From positions 1 through 59,667 of the forward strand of contig JAWHQP010000012.1 in NCBI GenBank assembly GCA_032586195.1: DNA of 59,667 bases, read 5' to 3'. A program made the position numbers and the translations under genes. Position 1 is the stretch's first letter. Each line of letters opens with the position of its first letter. Below are positions 51,620-59,667 of this stretch, one piece after another. The notes beneath the pieces were generated by a model. The model was not told where the DNA came from, searched no databases, and worked only from the letters and a program-made list of their open reading frames with translations. Source of the DNA: JAWHQP01 sp032586195. Its GTDB lineage: Bacteria; Pseudomonadota; Gammaproteobacteria; Enterobacterales; Pasteurellaceae.

Positions 51620-53845
51620 TTATAAGCGTTTCGCCTCAATTACATCGTCTAATGTAGTCAAACGGGCAAGAATTTTCCCGAGCATATCGACATTATTTAA
51701 TTCGATTTCCAAATCCATGGTAGCGACATGCCGTTTGTTATCTAAACGGCTGGACACATTCATGACGCTGATTTTTTCATTGGCAAGGAGCGTTGTCACG
51801 TCACGCAATAACCCATTGAGATCAGAAGCAAGAATACGAATGGTCAGGTTAAATTTATTGCCCTCCGTGCCTTTACTCCATGTGGTTTCAATCACACGTT
51901 CCGGATGAGCGTTGCGAAGCTCCTGTAGCTGCTCGCAATCGCTACGGTGAATGGAAATACCGCGCCCCACGGTAATATACCCTACAATATCATCACCCGG
52001 AATAGGCTGACAGCAACGGGCGATATGGTGCATGAGATTGCCGACGCCCTCCACCACCACATAGCTTGTTTTATCCGCTTTCTGGCTGGCGGCATTATTG
52101 GTGGCGGCTTTCGTTACATGGCGTAGAATTTCTTCATCCGCTTCCTGTGCCGTCGGCTTAATCAATTTGTTTTGCAAAAAGTTAATCAACTGGCTTAAAC
52201 GGATATCGCCGCTGCCGATACCGTTATACAAATCGTCTATCTGTTTAAGATTATAGCGAGGCAAGGCATATTGCTCGATTTGTTTTATGCTGAAGCCGTT
52301 ACGAGCCATCTCGGCCTCAAGCTGTTCTTTGCCGAGCGGAATATTTTTATCCCGATCTAATTTCTTAAACCATGCGGTAACTTTAGAGCGGGCTTTGGCG
52401 GTATGAATAAATCCCAGGCTCGGATTCAGCCAATCACGGCTCGGATTCGGGTTTTTCTGGGTGATAATATCAATCTGATCACCCATCTGTAACTGATAGG
52501 TAAACGGTACAATACGGCCCGCTACCTTTGCTCCAATGCAGCGATGCCCCACATCACTATGAATGGCATAGGCAAAATCCAGCGGTGTGGAACCTGTCGG
52601 CAAATCAACCACTTCCCCTTTCGGAGTAAATACATACACGCGATCATCAAATAATTCGCTGCGTAATCCGGACATCACTTCGCTGGAATCCGCAATATCG
52701 TTTTGCCACGCCAACAATTTACGCAGCCAGGATATTTTTTCCTCATAGGCGGACATGGAACCTGTGGTGCCTTCTTTGTATTTCCAGTGCGCCGCCACGC
52801 CGAGTTCGGCATCATCATGCATTTTCTGAGTACGAATCTGCACTTCAATAACCTTATCCCCTTTACCCAGTACCACCGTATGGATGGACTGATAGCCGTT
52901 CGGCTTAGGGTTGGCAATATAATCATCAAATTCATCCGGCAAATGTTTGAAATGCGTATGCACGATGCCCAGCGCGGTGTAACAATCCTCTAAATCGGGC
53001 ACAATAATACGCACGGCACGCACATCATATAAACCTGAAAATTGCAGATGTTTTTTCTGCATCTTACGCCAAATGCTATAAATATGCTTCGGACGACCGT
53101 ACACATCAACTTTCTTCAGCGCCTCTTTTAAATAACCTGATAATTCGTTCACAAAATCATTGATATATTGCTCGCGATCAAGGCGGCGTTCATTCAGTAA
53201 GTGAGCGATAGTGCGATATTCACGGGGATTAAGAGAACGGAAACAGTAATCTTCCAATTCCCATTTTAATTGCCCGATACCTAAACGGTTGGCTAATGGA
53301 GCATAAAGATTAGAACATTCCTTGGCGGCAGCGATTTTCACTTCCGCCGGAATACGTTTTTCCGCATCACGCAAGAAAGTAATCCGTTCGGCAAGTTTAA
53401 TAATCACGCAGCGGAAATCATCTACCATAGCGAGCAACATACGGCGCAGGGTGTCAATTTGCACACTGTCCCTCGATTCCGCGGCGTTAAATTGACGGAT
53501 ATTGTTCATTTCCATCACGCCTTTCACCAACTTATAAATCGGTAATCCGAAATCTTCCTTTAATTGCTCCGCGGTGATAATTTTGGCGTTAACCGAAGGA
53601 AACAACATAGCGGCAAACAGAGTATCCGCATCCATATTCAGGCTATGCAGAATCTCCACCATTTCCACCCCGTCACGCAAATACCAGTGACTGTTCTGGA
53701 ATAATTGCTGTGCTTTTTCCTGAGCATAGTTCCATGCCCGCACCAGCTTTTGTTCCACGTCATGTTTAACACCAAGGTTTGCGCACCACTTGTCAATGAC
53801 AAAGTTCTTGGGATTTAATAAATGGGATCCGCGTACTGCAACCAT
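51620..53845 (-). CDS. relA: GTP pyrophosphokinase (stringent response synthetase)
   Basis: Makes (p)ppGpp on stalled ribosomes during amino acid starvation. The 741-residue protein has an N-terminal pseudo-hydrolase domain in which the HD metal site is lost (FPSVNAKII), the synthetase domain with NPKPNGYQSIHT, a TGS domain (VFTPKGEVVDLPTGSTPLDFAYAIH), the CCQPIPGD zinc-finger region and a C-terminal ACT domain. It is downstream of rlmD, as in E. coli. Confidence 0.97.
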   Translation of the reverse strand: MVAVRGSHLLNPKNFVIDKWCANLGVKHDVEQKLVRAWNYAQEKAQQLFQNSHWYLRDGVEMVEILHSLNMDADTLFAAMLFPSVNAKIITAEQLKEDFGLPIYKLVKGVMEMNNIRQFNAAESRDSVQIDTLRRMLLAMVDDFRCVIIKLAERITFLRDAEKRIPAEVKIAAAKECSNLYAPLANRLGIGQLKWELEDYCFRSLNPREYRTIAHLLNERRLDREQYINDFVNELSGYLKEALKKVDVYGRPKHIYSIWRKMQKKHLQFSGLYDVRAVRIIVPDLEDCYTALGIVHTHFKHLPDEFDDYIANPKPNGYQSIHTVVLGKGDKVIEVQIRTQKMHDDAELGVAAHWKYKEGTTGSMSAYEEKISWLRKLLAWQNDIADSSEVMSGLRSELFDDRVYVFTPKGEVVDLPTGSTPLDFAYAIHSDVGHRCIGAKVAGRIVPFTYQLQMGDQIDIITQKNPNPSRDWLNPSLGFIHTAKARSKVTAWFKKLDRDKNIPLGKEQLEAEMARNGFSIKQIEQYALPRYNLKQIDDLYNGIGSGDIRLSQLINFLQNKLIKPTAQEADEEILRHVTKAATNNAASQKADKTSYVVVEGVGNLMHHIARCCQPIPGDDIVGYITVGRGISIHRSDCEQLQELRNAHPERVIETTWSKGTEGNKFNLTIRILASDLNGLLRDVTTLLANEKISVMNVSSRLDNKRHVATMDLEIELNNVDMLGKILARLTTLDDVIEAKRL

Positions 53846-53854
53846 AGTTCTTCC

Positions 53855-55171
53855 TTATTTACTAAAAAGCGTAATACTTTCCAAATGTCCCGTATTAGGG
53901 AACATATCGATCATCGCCACTTTTTCCACCCGGTATCCGGCCCGGAGCAAGATTTCCGCATCCCGTACCAATGTAGCCGGATTACAGGACACATAGAGAA
54001 TTTTTTCCGCCTGCAATTCACACAACGCGGTCAAGGCAAAAGCCGCTCCCGTACGGGGAGGATCCAACAGGATTTTATTGAACCGCTGTGTTGACCAAGG
54101 CTGTTCGACAAAGGATTTATCCAAATCCGCCTGATAAAATTGGACATTTCGACAATTATTTCGTTCCGCATTGCCGCGGGCTTTTTCCACCATCGACAAA
54201 ACTCCCTCAATTCCCACCGCACTTTGCACCCGCAGGCTAAGCGGCAGAGTGAAGTTACCCATACCACAGAACAAATCCAGCACATGATCTTCTTTTTTCA
54301 GTTCCAGCCAATCCAAGGCTGTTGTCACCATATGCTGGTTCAGTTCACGATTTATCTGAATAAAATCGCGAACATCAAATTGCAGACACAGATTATCCAT
54401 TAACCGATAATAGGGCAATTCTCCCATTACATGAGAAAGCTGTTCATCATCCTGCAAAAATAAACTGATATGCTGCCGTCGGCAAAAATCGTCTAACAAA
54501 AAACAATCTGATGCTTTTAAGTTTCCGCTGTAACGCAGCAGCATAGCAATCGTATTATCCGCTCGAACCAATTCAATATGTCCAAGCTGCTTCGGCTGAG
54601 AAAAACGGCGAAACAAGGTATTAAGATGAGGCAGTAAATTATTTAATGCGGGCTCAATCACATCGCAATGAGAAATATTCACAATACGGGCGGAACGCTT
54701 TTGACGAAAGCCGATATCAAGCCGTTTACTTTTCACATTAAATAACATACTCAATCGTGCTCGACGGCGATATCCCCATTGGCCGCCTGCAATCATCGGC
54801 ATAAATTCAATACCCGAAGGCTGCAATTTGGTAAGGCGCCGGAACAAAGCTTGCTGTTTCGCACTGCGCTGCATGTCTAACGGGATATGCTGGCTCTGAC
54901 AGCCACCGCATTGTGTATAATCCTTGCACTTCGGCGTTTGCCGCCGCCGGCTGGTCATAAGAATTTTCTGCGCCTTTGCCAAGCCGTATTGGCGTTTTTC
55001 TTCCGTCACCGAACACTGTACGCGTTCACCGGGCAAGGCATTTTCAATGAACCACGTTTTACCCTGGATTCTGGCCACACCCAGCCCCTGATAATCCAAT
55101 TCCAGAATGTCCGCTGTCACGCCGACGGAGCGTGTCGCCTGTTTTTTACCGGGGGTATAAAGTAACACCAT
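53855..55171 (-). CDS. rlmD: 23S rRNA (uracil-1939-C5) methyltransferase
   Basis: Methylates U1939 of 23S rRNA using S-adenosylmethionine. The 438-residue protein has an N-terminal TRAM domain, an iron-sulfur site (CKDYTQCGGC), the SAM motif VLDLFCGMGNFTLPL and the catalytic cysteine in YVSCNPATL. It lies nine bases upstream of relA and three bases after recO, so recO-rlmD-relA may be one operon. An uptake signal inside is read Ser-Ala-Val. Confidence 0.96.
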   Translation of the reverse strand: MVLLYTPGKKQATRSVGVTADILELDYQGLGVARIQGKTWFIENALPGERVQCSVTEEKRQYGLAKAQKILMTSRRRQTPKCKDYTQCGGCQSQHIPLDMQRSAKQQALFRRLTKLQPSGIEFMPMIAGGQWGYRRRARLSMLFNVKSKRLDIGFRQKRSARIVNISHCDVIEPALNNLLPHLNTLFRRFSQPKQLGHIELVRADNTIAMLLRYSGNLKASDCFLLDDFCRRQHISLFLQDDEQLSHVMGELPYYRLMDNLCLQFDVRDFIQINRELNQHMVTTALDWLELKKEDHVLDLFCGMGNFTLPLSLRVQSAVGIEGVLSMVEKARGNAERNNCRNVQFYQADLDKSFVEQPWSTQRFNKILLDPPRTGAAFALTALCELQAEKILYVSCNPATLVRDAEILLRAGYRVEKVAMIDMFPNTGHLESITLFSK

Positions 55172-55174
55172 AGT

Positions 55175-55885
55175 TTATTTCAAATATAAAATATTTTGGC
55201 TGAATAATTCCCGGCTTTTCAGCGGTTTATTGCCTAAATAGGGTTTTAATGCCATGCGGGTAAAACGTTTTGCCGCTTGCAACACCGCTTTATCGTGGAA
55301 ATTACGTTGCGCAAAGGCTAATAAATCCCGCCCGTAAAAGGTCAAATTATCCTTAATCAACGACGCGATAAATCCTTTTTCTTCGCGGTAACGGTAGGTC
55401 ATTTGTTCATCTACAGGTTCACCCGAACCCGCGCAATGGAGAAAATCCACTCCATAGCCCAGCATTTCCAACAATTGAAATTCAAAGACGCGTAACGTAG
55501 GTTCAACGGCATGCGGAGAAACGGCAAGTTGGGTTAAACAGTGTAAATAATCCTGAAAAAGTTGCGGATAGGCGGTTTCGGATTCCAATACGCGAGACAG
55601 CAGTTCGTTCACATAAAACCCGCTAAATAACGCAATTTGCTGCAGCGGCAGAGTAATAGCGGCGGGTTCTGCTTTAGTCAGCGTCTTTAACTCGCCCCGC
55701 CCCGCCCAACGCAGCAACAACGGGGTAAAAGGCTGCAGCACAGATTTTAAACCGGAACGCTTCGCTCTTGCCCCTTTCGCGAGAACAGTCAATCGCCCCG
55801 TTTCCTCTGTAAACAGATCCACCAATAAGCTCGTTTCACTATAGGGTTTGCGGTGTAACACAAAGCCACGCTGCCAGTTTTCTAT
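55175..55885 (-). CDS. recO: DNA repair protein RecO, apparent ATA start
   Basis: With RecR and RecF it loads RecA on single-stranded DNA. Homology with E. coli RecO (MEGWQRAFVLH) places the first codon at 55885, where the sequence is ATA (ATA-GAA-AAC-TGG-CAG). AAGGGGAG lies eight bases before it, an excellent ribosome site. The next in-frame start upstream is a TTG at 55915 with no ribosome site. The product would have 236 residues. The OB fold and the LLSRVLESETAYP region are normal; the zinc cysteines of some relatives are not evident. Confidence 0.88.
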   Translation of the reverse strand: MENWQRGFVLHRKPYSETSLLVDLFTEETGRLTVLAKGARAKRSGLKSVLQPFTPLLLRWAGRGELKTLTKAEPAAITLPLQQIALFSGFYVNELLSRVLESETAYPQLFQDYLHCLTQLAVSPHAVEPTLRVFEFQLLEMLGYGVDFLHCAGSGEPVDEQMTYRYREEKGFIASLIKDNLTFYGRDLLAFAQRNFHDKAVLQAAKRFTRMALKPYLGNKPLKSRELFSQNILYLK

Positions 55886-56053
55886 CGTCTTATCTCCCCT
55901 TTTCGGATGGAGCAATATTCTAACAGATTTTCACTATAAGGTTGCGCTAATTTTTTATAACCAATCAATATATTCATTAAATAAAAGTTATTGGATTTAC
56001 CCTCGTTTTCATCGAAATAATGAAAGCCTGATTTCTACTTTAGAGGAACCAAA

Positions 56054-57088
56054 ATGATTACAGGATTTATTTGCGGACTTTTGCTGGGTTTTGTTATGCA
56101 ACGCGGTCGCTTCTGTATTACGGGCGCATTTCGCGACATATACGTCGCCAAAAGCAATAAAATGTTTATCGCATTTTTAATTGCCATTACGGTGCAATCT
56201 ATCGGCTTTTTTACTCTGATCGAATTGGGTCTATTGCATGTGTCGCCGGCGGAAAATTTTGCCCCGCTGGCGGTGTTATCCGGCGCCTTTCTTTTCGGTA
56301 TCGGTATCGTTCTCGCGGGCGGTTGCGCTACAGGCACTTGGTATCGGGCAGGCGAAGGGCTGATCGGCAGCTGGATCGCATTATTCGGCTACATGCTGTT
56401 AAGCGCTATGATGAGAACCGGCCCTTTGAGCGACTTCAACCGTTCACTGCGTAGCCTTGATATCGAGCAGAAAACTATTTATGAAAGCCTTGGTATTTCC
56501 CCATGGATCCTCGTGACAGTATTAAGTGCGGTGACATTATTCGCTGTTTTTAAATATCAATCCAAACCACGCGCCAGAATAGCTACACTGAAAGCAAGGA
56601 AAAGCGGAGTGGCGCATATTTTATTTGAAAAACGCTGGAACCCTTTTGTAACCGCAGTCTTAATCGGCTTAATCGCCCTTGCCGCATGGCCATTAAGCGT
56701 TGCCACAGGACGTGAATTCGGCTTAGGCATCACAGGCCCTTCAGCAAACGTGATGCAGTATTTAATCACCGGCGACGGTAAATTCATCAACTGGGGGGTA
56801 TTACTGGTACTCGGTATTTTAGTCGGTTCCTTTATCGCCGCCAAAGGCAGTAATGAATTCCGCTTCCGTGTACCGGATGTGCAAACTTTACTCAGAAGTG
56901 CCGTCGGCGGCGCGACAATGGGTATCGGCGCCACACTGGCGGGCGGCTGTTCCATCGGTAACGGTTTAGTCGAAACCTCGTTCTTCTCGTGGCAGGGCTG
57001 GGTATCGTTACCGCTGATGATTTTAGGGACCTGGACGGCAGCTTATTTCACCATTATCAAACCAAGCCGTTCACGTATTAATCATTAA
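56054..57088 (+). CDS. yedE: YeeE/YedE family membrane transporter
   Basis: A 344-residue inner-membrane protein with two YeeE/YedE repeats, about nine membrane segments in all. Each repeat has a conserved cysteine motif: LAGGCATGTW and LAGGCSIGNGL. Relatives carry thiosulfate or other sulfur or selenium compounds. The TusA-like yedF is 19 bases downstream, as in E. coli yedE-yedF, supporting sulfur or selenium traffic. An uptake signal is read Ser-Ala-Val. Confidence 0.9.
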   Translation: MITGFICGLLLGFVMQRGRFCITGAFRDIYVAKSNKMFIAFLIAITVQSIGFFTLIELGLLHVSPAENFAPLAVLSGAFLFGIGIVLAGGCATGTWYRAGEGLIGSWIALFGYMLLSAMMRTGPLSDFNRSLRSLDIEQKTIYESLGISPWILVTVLSAVTLFAVFKYQSKPRARIATLKARKSGVAHILFEKRWNPFVTAVLIGLIALAAWPLSVATGREFGLGITGPSANVMQYLITGDGKFINWGVLLVLGILVGSFIAAKGSNEFRFRVPDVQTLLRSAVGGATMGIGATLAGGCSIGNGLVETSFFSWQGWVSLPLMILGTWTAAYFTIIKPSRSRINH

Positions 57089-57106
57089 CGAAAATAAGGA
57101 AACATA

Positions 57107-57328
57107 ATGGAAGTAAGATTACAAACCAACGGTCTGGTATGCCCGTTTCCATTAGTGGAAGCAAAAGAAGCGATGGATAAATTAAACAAAGGTGATCGCC
57201 TTGTGATTGAATTCGATTGCACCCAGGCCACCGAGGCGATTCCGAACTGGGCCGCGGAAAAAGGTTACGACGTAGATGACTTTGAACAAATCGGCGAGGC
57301 AAAATGGTCGATTACGGTAATTAAATAA
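57107..57328 (+). CDS. yedF: TusA-family sulfurtransferase YedF
   Basis: A 73-residue cytoplasmic protein with the TusA fold and the active-site motif CPFPLVEAKEAM, in which the cysteine carries a persulfide. It probably accepts sulfur (or selenium) that YedE brings in. The spacing to yedE indicates co-transcription. Confidence 0.92.
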   Translation: MEVRLQTNGLVCPFPLVEAKEAMDKLNKGDRLVIEFDCTQATEAIPNWAAEKGYDVDDFEQIGEAKWSITVIK

Positions 57329-57404
57329 GCCATCGAAAAATCCCCACACAAACAGCACGATCATGATATGATAGGTGCCGTTTATTTTTATTGATTTAAC
57401 CCTT

Positions 57405-58136
57405 ATGCGAATTCCGAGAATTTATCACCCTGCTTCTCTTACCGGCGTGAAATACTGCCAATTAAGCGAAGACGCCGCTAATCATGTAGGGCGCGTGTTG
57501 CGTATGCAAGCGGGTGATCAACTTGAATTGTTCGACGGCAGCAACCATATTTACGCCGCTAAAATTCGGCAAACCGGCAAAAAGAGCGTGGAAGTCGAAA
57601 TTTACGATTGTCGTCGGGACGATCGCGAAAGCCCGTTGAAAATTCATTTGGGTCAGGTTATTTCGCGGGGCGAACGTATGGAATTCACCATTCAGAAGTC
57701 GGTGGAACTCGGTGTACATTGCATCACCCCGTTATGGTCGGAACGTTGCGGCGTAAAGCTTGATACGCAGCGCATGGAGAGAAAAATTCAGCAATGGCAG
57801 AAAATTGCTATCGCCGCATGCGAACAGTGCGGTCGCAACATCGTGCCACCAATTCGCCCTATGATGAAATTACAGGATTGGTGCGCGGAGCAAGACGGTG
57901 CGCTTAAATTAAATCTTCACCCTCGTGCTCGTTATTCCATTAAAACCTTGCCCTCCATACCGGCGGAGGGTGTGCGATTATTAATCGGTTCCGAGGGCGG
58001 ATTGTCACCGCAGGAAATTGAACAAACGGAACAATACGGCTTTACCGAAGTGCTTCTAGGCAAACGCGTGCTGCGTACCGAAACCGCCGCCTTGGTGGCG
58101 ATTTCAGCATTACAAGTGTGTTTTGGAGATTTATAA
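57405..58136 (+). CDS. rsmE: 16S rRNA (uracil-1498-N3) methyltransferase
   Basis: A SPOUT-family enzyme that methylates U1498 of 16S rRNA. The ATG at 57405 (MRIPRIYHPASL) aligns with E. coli RsmE and gives 243 residues; a GTG ten codons earlier is not needed. The SAM-binding knot shows LLIGSEGGLSPQEIEQ and LLGKRVLRTETA. It is followed by yqgE and ruvX after an uptake-signal hairpin. Confidence 0.96.
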   Translation: MRIPRIYHPASLTGVKYCQLSEDAANHVGRVLRMQAGDQLELFDGSNHIYAAKIRQTGKKSVEVEIYDCRRDDRESPLKIHLGQVISRGERMEFTIQKSVELGVHCITPLWSERCGVKLDTQRMERKIQQWQKIAIAACEQCGRNIVPPIRPMMKLQDWCAEQDGALKLNLHPRARYSIKTLPSIPAEGVRLLIGSEGGLSPQEIEQTEQYGFTEVLLGKRVLRTETAALVAISALQVCFGDL

Positions 58137-58141
58137 TCAAC

Positions 58142-58213
58142 AAAGTGCGGTGCTATGTTTCGGACTTTTTGTATCTGAAAATACAGAAACTCGTAAAAAC
58201 AGCACCGCACTTT
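58142..58213. repeat. Inverted uptake-signal pair between rsmE and yqgE
   Basis: Perfect 13-base arms AAAGTGCGGTGCT (58142-58154) and its complement (58201-58213) enclose 46 bases, with a small inner stem TGTAT / ATACA. It may act as a partial terminator or RNA fold between rsmE and yqgE. There is a weak T run after the right arm. Confidence 0.6.
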
Positions 58214-58243
58214 TACTTTTTTAACGAAAAATATTGGCTAAAT

Positions 58244-58801
58244 ATGGAACTACAAGATCATTTCTTAATCGCCATGCCGCAGATGGATGACAGCTATTTC
58301 CATCGTGCGGTGATTTATCTGTGCGAGCATAACGAACGGGGCTCTATGGGCATTATGCTGACCCATCAAACAGATTTGAGCCTGGCGGAACTGGCGGCAA
58401 AGCTAAATTTCATGATGGCGGATAATCGGATTTATCCCAACCAGTATGCCTTGCTGGGCGGCCCCGTTACACCCGAACGCGGTTTCATTTTACACACAAA
58501 AACGGCACAAACTTTCGCGCACAGCTATCAGGTGAGCGAGCAACTCACACTCACCACCTCGGAAGATATTATTGAAATTTTAGGTACGGAACGACAGCCT
58601 GAGAAATTTTTGATCAGCATCGGCTGTTCAAGTTGGGCGGCGAATCAGTTAGAACGAGAAATTGCGGAAAATTGCTGGCTGGTCGCGCCGTCCAACGAGC
58701 ATATTTTATTTGATGTGCCGCCCGAATCACGCTGGCAGGCGGCACAGCAATTATTGGGCATCGAGCAAATGAATTTAGTCGGCGACGCGGGGTATTGTTA
58801 A
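58244..58801 (+). CDS. yqgE: YqgE/AlgH family protein
   Basis: A 185-residue protein of the UPF0301 family; its biochemical role is not known, although AlgH was linked to alginate regulation in Pseudomonas. The ATG at 58244 begins MELQDHFLIAMPQMDDSYFHRAV, the conserved family start. The frame extends upstream through an uptake signal, which I reject as coding. It overlaps ruvX by one base; the pair is conserved in gamma-proteobacteria. Confidence 0.95.
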   Translation: MELQDHFLIAMPQMDDSYFHRAVIYLCEHNERGSMGIMLTHQTDLSLAELAAKLNFMMADNRIYPNQYALLGGPVTPERGFILHTKTAQTFAHSYQVSEQLTLTTSEDIIEILGTERQPEKFLISIGCSSWAANQLEREIAENCWLVAPSNEHILFDVPPESRWQAAQQLLGIEQMNLVGDAGYC

Positions 58802-59220
58802 TGGGATTTACTGCGTTAGCCTTTGATTTTGGTACCAAAAGTATCGGCTGTGCGGTAGGGCAAAGCATTACCGGCACAGCTCAGGTCCTTCCAGCATTCA
58901 AGGCTCAGGATGGCATACCCAACTGGGAAAATATTGAAAAATGTCTCAAGGAATGGAAACCCGAAGTGGTTGTCGTCGGATTACCGTTGAATATGGACGG
59001 TAGCGAACAGCTCCTCACACTACGAGCGAAAAAATTCGCCAATCGCCTGCACGGACGCTTTAAGATACGGGTTGAATTACAGGATGAACGCCTCACTACC
59101 ACGGAAGCCCGCTCAGAAATTTTTGAACGGGGCGGCTATCGAGCCTTAAATAAAAGCAAAGTGGATAGCATTTCCGCCTGCTTGATTCTGGAAAGTTGGT
59201 TTGAAACTCAAACGAAATAA
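58801..59220 (+). CDS. ruvX: Holliday junction resolvase-like nuclease YqgF/RuvX
   Basis: A 139-residue RNase H-fold protein with the motif AFDFGTKSIGCAVGQ and the DERLTTTEA segment. It is linked to pre-16S rRNA end processing, and was first proposed as a Holliday junction resolvase. The ATG shares its first base with the yqgE stop codon. A long hairpin terminator begins at its stop codon. Confidence 0.95.
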   Translation: MGFTALAFDFGTKSIGCAVGQSITGTAQVLPAFKAQDGIPNWENIEKCLKEWKPEVVVVGLPLNMDGSEQLLTLRAKKFANRLHGRFKIRVELQDERLTTTEARSEIFERGGYRALNKSKVDSISACLILESWFETQTK

Positions 59221-59287
59221 AAGTGCGGTGCTGAAAAAGTGAGTTTTTATTCACCCCAAAAGACTCACTTTTTCAGCACCGCACTTT
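59220..59287. terminator. 24-base uptake-signal hairpin after ruvX
   Basis: Two uptake signals extended to perfect 24-base arms (59220-59243 and 59264-59287) around a 20-base loop. It starts in the ruvX stop codon. T runs on both strands allow termination of ruvX and of transcripts from the rRNA operon on the right. Confidence 0.9.
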
Positions 59288-59370
59288 ATTTCATTCGGCT
59301 GTCCTCTTCTTCTGTTTGGAACTCTTCCGTTTTCCCTTGCTTTTGTCTTACCTTTCCCCAAAAACAAAAA

Positions 59371-59396
59371 ACCTCAACCGCTTTTGCGGTCAAGGT
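59371..59396 (-). terminator. rRNA operon terminator
   Basis: On the minus strand ACCTTGACCGC pairs with GCGGTTGAGGT (two G-U pairs) with loop AAAA, then six T residues. It lies 35 bases past the last 5S gene. Confidence 0.85.
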
Positions 59397-59430
59397 GTTT
59401 AGTCTTTGTTTTTTTATCTTTAAAATAATA

Positions 59431-59544
59431 TTTGGCAGTGACCTACTCTCACATGGGGATACCCCACACTACCATCGGCGTTACGGCATTTCACTTCTGA
59501 GTTCGGCATGGGTCAGGTGGGACCACCGCACTATCGCTGCCAAA
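59431..59544 (-). rRNA. rrf: 5S ribosomal RNA
   Basis: Minus-strand sequence starts TTTGGCAGCGATAGTGCGG and ends GTAGGTCACTGCCAAA; the ends are complementary and form helix I. The inner stretch with CCGAACTCAGAAGTGAAA is the hallmark loop of bacterial 5S RNA. About 114 bases. It is the last gene of an rRNA operon running in from the right. Confidence 0.95.
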
Positions 59545-59628
59545 AAATGGTTATTTCTATCAGTTCACTTACGGCTCACTTAATTACCAAATCAAATAAA
59601 CCGATAATCCGATAAAATAAAATTATTC

Positions 59629-59667
59629 CCTGGCGGTGACCTACTCTCACATGGGGATGCCCCACAC
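59629..59667 (-). rRNA. rrf: Second 5S ribosomal RNA (3' end, cut by the window edge)
   Basis: Thirty-nine bases match the 3' part of the 5S gene at 59431, with differences in the terminal helix (CACCGCCAGG instead of CACTGCCAAA) and one inner change (A to G in the GGGGATACCCC hairpin). It lies 84 bases upstream of the first on the same strand. The rest is outside the window. Confidence 0.9.

Larger units (their letters stand above)
1..59667. repeat. Pasteurellaceae DNA uptake signal sequences (32 exact cores)
   Basis: Exact copies of AAGTGCGGT or its complement ACCGCACTT. Plus-strand cores start at 3439, 4991, 11474, 16216, 21837, 23414, 26030, 30435, 33122, 36804, 38701, 43261, 56524, 58143 and 59221. 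Minus-strand cores start at 86, 1217, 4007, 10365, 11431, 11578, 14712, 18387, 21809, 26517, 38809, 45359, 46760, 50524, 54216, 58204 and 59278. Nineteen lie between genes and thirteen inside genes. Many carry an extended form (a GCTG after the core, then two T-rich blocks). In this family the sequence marks DNA for uptake by competent cells. The list was made by eye, so a copy or two could be missed. Confidence 0.95.

Noticed and set aside
1..59667. CRISPR arrays, insertion sequences, intact prophage genes and tRNA genes
   Set aside because: I looked for regular spaced repeats, transposase or integrase motifs and cloverleaf-like segments and found none that I could support; the reading was by eye.

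Overview
The window is chromosomal DNA from a member of the Pasteurellaceae. The main sign is the nine-base uptake signal AAGTGCGGT, found 32 times as an exact match on either strand (the Haemophilus/Pasteurella type, not the Apl type). Gene order supports this: gmhB/metNIQ, rpmH-rnpA-yidD-yidC-mnmE next to dnaA-dnaN-recF, nrdDG, relA-rlmD and yqgE-ruvX all look like gamma-proteobacterial blocks. The carbohydrate genes and the succinate-type SulP carrier would fit the Basfia/Mannheimia succiniciproducens or Actinobacillus succinogenes group, but that placement is inference.

Layout. 0.1-3.6 kb: gmhB, then the MetJ-controlled methionine importer metNIQ, whose metI is frameshifted. 3.6-11.5 kb: mnmE, yidC, yidD, rnpA and rpmH on the minus strand, diverging from dnaA-dnaN-recF. 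11.6-18.2 kb: anaerobic ribonucleotide reductase (nrdD, nrdG), a TerC-family membrane protein, mutH, ogt and a FadL-type porin. 18.5-33.8 kb: a sugar-scavenging block with an autotransporter sialidase, the mglBAC galactose importer, its repressor galS, a 5-oxoprolinase operon (pxpB-pxpC-pxpA) with an NRAMP-like transporter, and galT-galK-galM. 33.9-39.9 kb: a DauA-like SulP carrier, an oxidoreductase, and hcp-hcr. 39.9-43.8 kb: a VirK-family gene, then a divergent metallo-hydrolase/GlxA-type regulator pair between stretches of apparent gene debris. 43.8-59.2 kb: housekeeping genes (pssA, a SpoU methyltransferase, a ferredoxin, RNase T2, pgk, fba, an O-antigen ligase-like protein, dgkA, relA, rlmD, recO, yedE-yedF, rsmE, yqgE, ruvX). 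59.4 kb to the end: one complete and one partial 5S rRNA, minus strand, the tail of an rRNA operon entering from the right.

How the parts work together. Sialidase can free sialic acid and expose galactose on host glycans; MglBAC imports galactose; GalM, GalK and GalT pass it into the Leloir pathway. GalS-type operators before mglB, galS and galT, with CRP sites before mglB, galT and the sialidase, suggest one galactose/cAMP regulon. NrdR boxes precede nrdD and a FadR-like palindrome precedes fadL. Many intergenic hairpins are built from inverted pairs of uptake signals, so the repeat seems to serve DNA uptake and transcription termination together. No CRISPR array, insertion sequence, intact prophage or tRNA gene was seen.
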